A DNA stretch of 33,155 bases from Clostridia bacterium (GTDB lineage Bacteria; Bacillota; Clostridia; Oscillospirales; CAG-272), in assembly GCA_017508425.1 (NCBI GenBank), contig JAFVYZ010000049.1:1-33155 (forward strand), given 5' to 3'. The number at the start of each line of letters is the position of its first letter. Position 1 is the first letter of the stretch. This document shows positions 31,452 to 33,155 of the stretch, one piece after another. The notes below the pieces were generated by a model. It saw nothing but the letters and a program-made list of their open reading frames with translations. It had not been told where the DNA came from and ran no database searches. The translations under genes were made by a program, and so were the position numbers.

Positions 31452-31586
31452 GCGCGCTTGCGCTTGTCGTTATGAGCTTGCTTCGCAAGCGTTATGATAT
31501 GATTGCTTTGCTTTTAACTGCACCGCGGTGCATCATAACTGCGCAAAGCGTATCATGGCTCTAAGCTCGCCGCAGGCGATCATAAC
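31452..31586. repeat. Hairpin array 1 (variable stems, GTTATGA/TCATAAC linkers)
   Basis: Short stems with different sequences: GCTTGC-ttc-GCAAGC (31476-31490), the 14-base palindrome TGCACCGCGGTGCA (31519-31532), TCGCC-gca-GGCGA (31567-31579), and GCTTTGC (31504-31510) pairing with GCAAAGC (31543-31549) around the central palindrome. They are separated by a constant linker: GTTATGA left of centre (31469, 31491) and its reverse complement TCATAAC right of centre (31533, 31580). The whole array is a dyad centred near 31526. It fills the gap between the AraC terminator and the stop codon of the serine hydrolase. Confidence 0.75.
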
Positions 31587-31589
31587 TCT

Positions 31590-32723
31590 TTAAAACGTGA
31601 GTCCCGGGGACTCGTCTCTCGTACCGAAGGGGATGTCGATCTTCTCGCCGCGCAGGTCGGCGCAAAGCGCGTTATAGATCCACTGCCGCAAATGGCGGTT
31701 GGGGGCCTTTAACACGTGCTGTGCATAGTAAAAGGTCATATTATTGACCGGATCGACCGAGGCGTATGCGCCTGCGGCGCCGCTCCAGCCAAAATCGGTG
31801 CAGGTATCCCGGTACGGCGTGCGCATGCCAAGGCCGTATCCAAGACCGGGCTTCCATTTATTGAAGGGAACATGCTGCTCGGGCGTCAGGCGATCGGTTG
31901 CCATCATGGCGATCGTTTCCTTTTTTAAGATCACGTCGCCGATGCGCAGGGCCTCCAAAAACTTGATGTAATCCTCCACCGTGGAAATGCAGCCGCCACC
32001 ACCGCCGGCAAATTCCTTGCCGAGATGACACCAGAATCGCCACACGGGCACGTACTCACCGGTTTGCGCATCGTATTGATATTGCTTGGCAAATCCCTCC
32101 CAATCCTCGATCGGATGCAGGAAGGTCGAGTGATCCATGCCAAGGGGCTCAAAAATATGCTTCTTGATGTAGCATTCGAACTTCTCGCCCGAAATAACCT
32201 CAATAAGGGCGCCCAGCACATCGTGCGCAAAGCTGTATTTCCAACCCTCGCCCGGCTCGTATTCAAGCGGAACCTTGGCGAACATATTGATCGTCTCTAC
32301 CGTGGGGCAGTTGTTGCCGGGGATAGCATAGTACTCCTCAAGCACGGGGTCGTGCATGGCGTAGCCCATGCCTGCGGTCATCTCAAACAAATGCTTGATC
32401 TTGATGGGGTTTTTGGCTTTTCTCACCCCGTCCTCGGTCTTTACCGTCATTTCGGCAAAGGCAGGCAGGTAATCACAAAGATGATCCTCGAGCGAAAACA
32501 AGCCCTTTTCCCACAGCTGCATCGCAGCGGCGCAGGTGATCAGCTTGGAGCAGGAATAGATGTGATATTTTTCCTTTCCGCTCATGGGGATCTTGTTCTC
32601 GGGGTCGGCGTAGCCGCCCATGTGCCTGAGGATACACTCACCGTCCTTATAAACGATCAGGTCAAAGCCGGGAATACCCATATCAAGGAAATGCTGACAT
32701 AGCGCTTTGGTTTGTTCAAACAT
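31590..32723 (-). CDS. SxxK serine hydrolase (beta-lactamase-related esterase family)
   Basis: 377 residues from an ATG with GGAGG seven bases ahead; the longer frame would start upstream of the predicted transcript. Motif one is S57-C-S-K60 in YHIYSCSKLITCAAAM. The second motif position reads Y163-S-F (WKYSFAHDVLGALIEVISGE) where the family has YxN. The third region is DFGWSGAAGAYASVDPVNNMTFYYAQ, matching the (H/K)xG strand as GWSGAAG. No signal peptide, so cytoplasmic. Such enzymes cleave esters, beta-lactam-like amides or D-peptides. It is only distantly like the hydrolase in the redox operon. It forms its own transcription unit and is flanked on both sides by hairpin arrays. Confidence 0.88.
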   Translation of the reverse strand: MFEQTKALCQHFLDMGIPGFDLIVYKDGECILRHMGGYADPENKIPMSGKEKYHIYSCSKLITCAAAMQLWEKGLFSLEDHLCDYLPAFAEMTVKTEDGVRKAKNPIKIKHLFEMTAGMGYAMHDPVLEEYYAIPGNNCPTVETINMFAKVPLEYEPGEGWKYSFAHDVLGALIEVISGEKFECYIKKHIFEPLGMDHSTFLHPIEDWEGFAKQYQYDAQTGEYVPVWRFWCHLGKEFAGGGGGCISTVEDYIKFLEALRIGDVILKKETIAMMATDRLTPEQHVPFNKWKPGLGYGLGMRTPYRDTCTDFGWSGAAGAYASVDPVNNMTFYYAQHVLKAPNRHLRQWIYNALCADLRGEKIDIPFGTRDESPGLTF

Positions 32724-32789
32724 AAAAGAGCCTCCAATATCCGTTCGTTTCACAAGAAGCTGAAAAAGCGGCGTTTGTGATTTCAAAAC

Positions 32790-32818
32790 ATTATAACATA
32801 ATTTTATAGATAAAGCAA
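32790..32818 (-). promoter_or_regulatory. Promoter of the flanked serine hydrolase
   Basis: Minus strand TTGCTT, 17-base spacer, extended TGT-TATAAT; start near 32783, 60 bases before the ATG. It lies between hairpin array 2 and the gene. Confidence 0.75.
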
Positions 32819-32851
32819 GAGTTTAAGCAAGAAAGAGGACTTGCCCCGCTT

Positions 32852-33046
32852 TCGGCACGCGGTGCCGACAATCACGCCAACGGCGTGTATATCATCAATT
32901 CCACAGGAATTGCATATCATCAATGCAAAGCATTGTATATCATCAAGCCGCAGGTAAGATGCACGCCGGAGCGTGATGATATACTCGCCAAAGGCGAGAT
33001 GATATCCACGACTGCGTCGTGATGATATGCCAAGCCTGCGGCTTGG
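32852..33046. repeat. Hairpin array 2 (variable triloop stems, ATATCATCA/TGATGATAT linkers)
   Basis: Eight perfect hairpins and one degenerate unit. In order: TCGGCAC-gcg-GTGCCGA, CACGCC-aac-GGCGTG, AATTCC-aca-GGAATT, AATGC-aaa-GCATT, a degenerate CAAGCCGCAGG, CACGC-cgga-GCGTG, CTCGCC-aaa-GGCGAG, CACGAC-tgc-GTCGTG, CCAAGCC-tgc-GGCTTGG. Stems differ in sequence; loops are nearly always three bases. The linker is constant: (T/C)ATATCATCA three times on the left (32888-32945), TGATGATAT or AGATGATAT three times on the right (32974-33029). The switch in orientation is at about 32946-32973. The degenerate unit is an 11-base inverted copy of the last hairpin. No gene lies within. Confidence 0.85.
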
Positions 33047-33051
33047 ATAAA

Positions 33052-33085
33052 ACACAAAAGGCACCCGATTGGGTGCCTTTTGTGT
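33052..33085. terminator. Terminator next to hairpin array 2, probably for a gene beyond the right edge
   Basis: Perfect 15-base stem ACACAAAAGGCACCC/GGGTGCCTTTTGTGT with GATT loop; A/T-rich arms give a T-run in both directions. The last 70 bases of the window (33086-33155) hold no complete gene; a minus-strand frame ending at a TGA near 33125 could be the tail of an off-window gene. Confidence 0.75.
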
Positions 33086-33155
33086 TTGGTGCGGGTATCG
33101 CATTATGACCCAAAACAACAATTCATGGAGAAAAACTTATTTTACACTTCTTGCC

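Noticed and set aside
31452-33046. CRISPR array
   Set aside because: The constant parts are only 7-10 bases and the variable parts are palindromes; there are no unique spacers of about 30 bases and no cas genes.
1-33155. tRNA, rRNA, insertion sequences, phage or integrase genes
   Set aside because: None was recognised on either strand by reading; a tRNAscan or profile search was not possible here.

Overview
The window looks like a chromosome segment of an uncultured gut-type Firmicute (Bacillota, class Clostridia, Oscillospirales/Christensenellales-like). The pointers are strong AGGAGG ribosome sites, consensus sigma-A promoters with TATAAT boxes and 17-base spacers, many rho-independent terminators, lipobox lipoproteins with InlB-type and GLUG repeats, and MurE, SodC and QueG-like proteins of clostridial type. 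No rRNA, tRNA, CRISPR, integrase or transposase was seen. The lineage is an inference.

Layout. 1-1634: two related InlB-repeat lipoproteins, minus strand, the last one cut by the window edge. 1705-3862: a membrane protein with a Lys/Ala/Thr-rich repetitive cytoplasmic tail and a propeller-like outer domain. 3877-5756: a coupled pair, a stand-alone pre-ATP-grasp domain (D-aspartate-ligase-like) and a MurE-like ligase with degenerate signatures. 5785-6438: a GNAT acetyltransferase. 6515-11152: a pseudo-ABC ATPase with its own promoter, and a large ABC-ATPase/FtsX-permease fusion. 11211-12674: an NSS-family symporter. 12685-13006: a broken, previously hidden Cu/Zn superoxide dismutase remnant. 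13125-13617: an orphan plus-strand transcription unit with no normal gene. 13630-22150: a three-gene operon of large surface lipoproteins (BspA-type leucine-rich repeats plus two GLUG-repeat proteins). 22202-23315: an aldo/keto reductase.

23318-31420 is the most interesting block. A seven-gene minus-strand operon has overlaps or one-base gaps at every junction. Its order is U32/UbiV-like protein, QueG-like double-[4Fe-4S] protein, cupin, second QueG-like protein, third QueG-like protein, SxxK serine hydrolase, Gfo/Idh/MocA oxidoreductase. A divergent AraC-type regulator faces it across a shared control region. I read it as an inducible anaerobic redox pathway for a small molecule. The substrate cannot be named from sequence.

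31452-33085: another SxxK serine hydrolase bracketed on both sides by unusual arrays of short variable hairpins separated by a constant linker. The linker flips orientation at the middle of each array. These arrays are neither CRISPR nor ordinary terminators and are among the oddest structures in the window.
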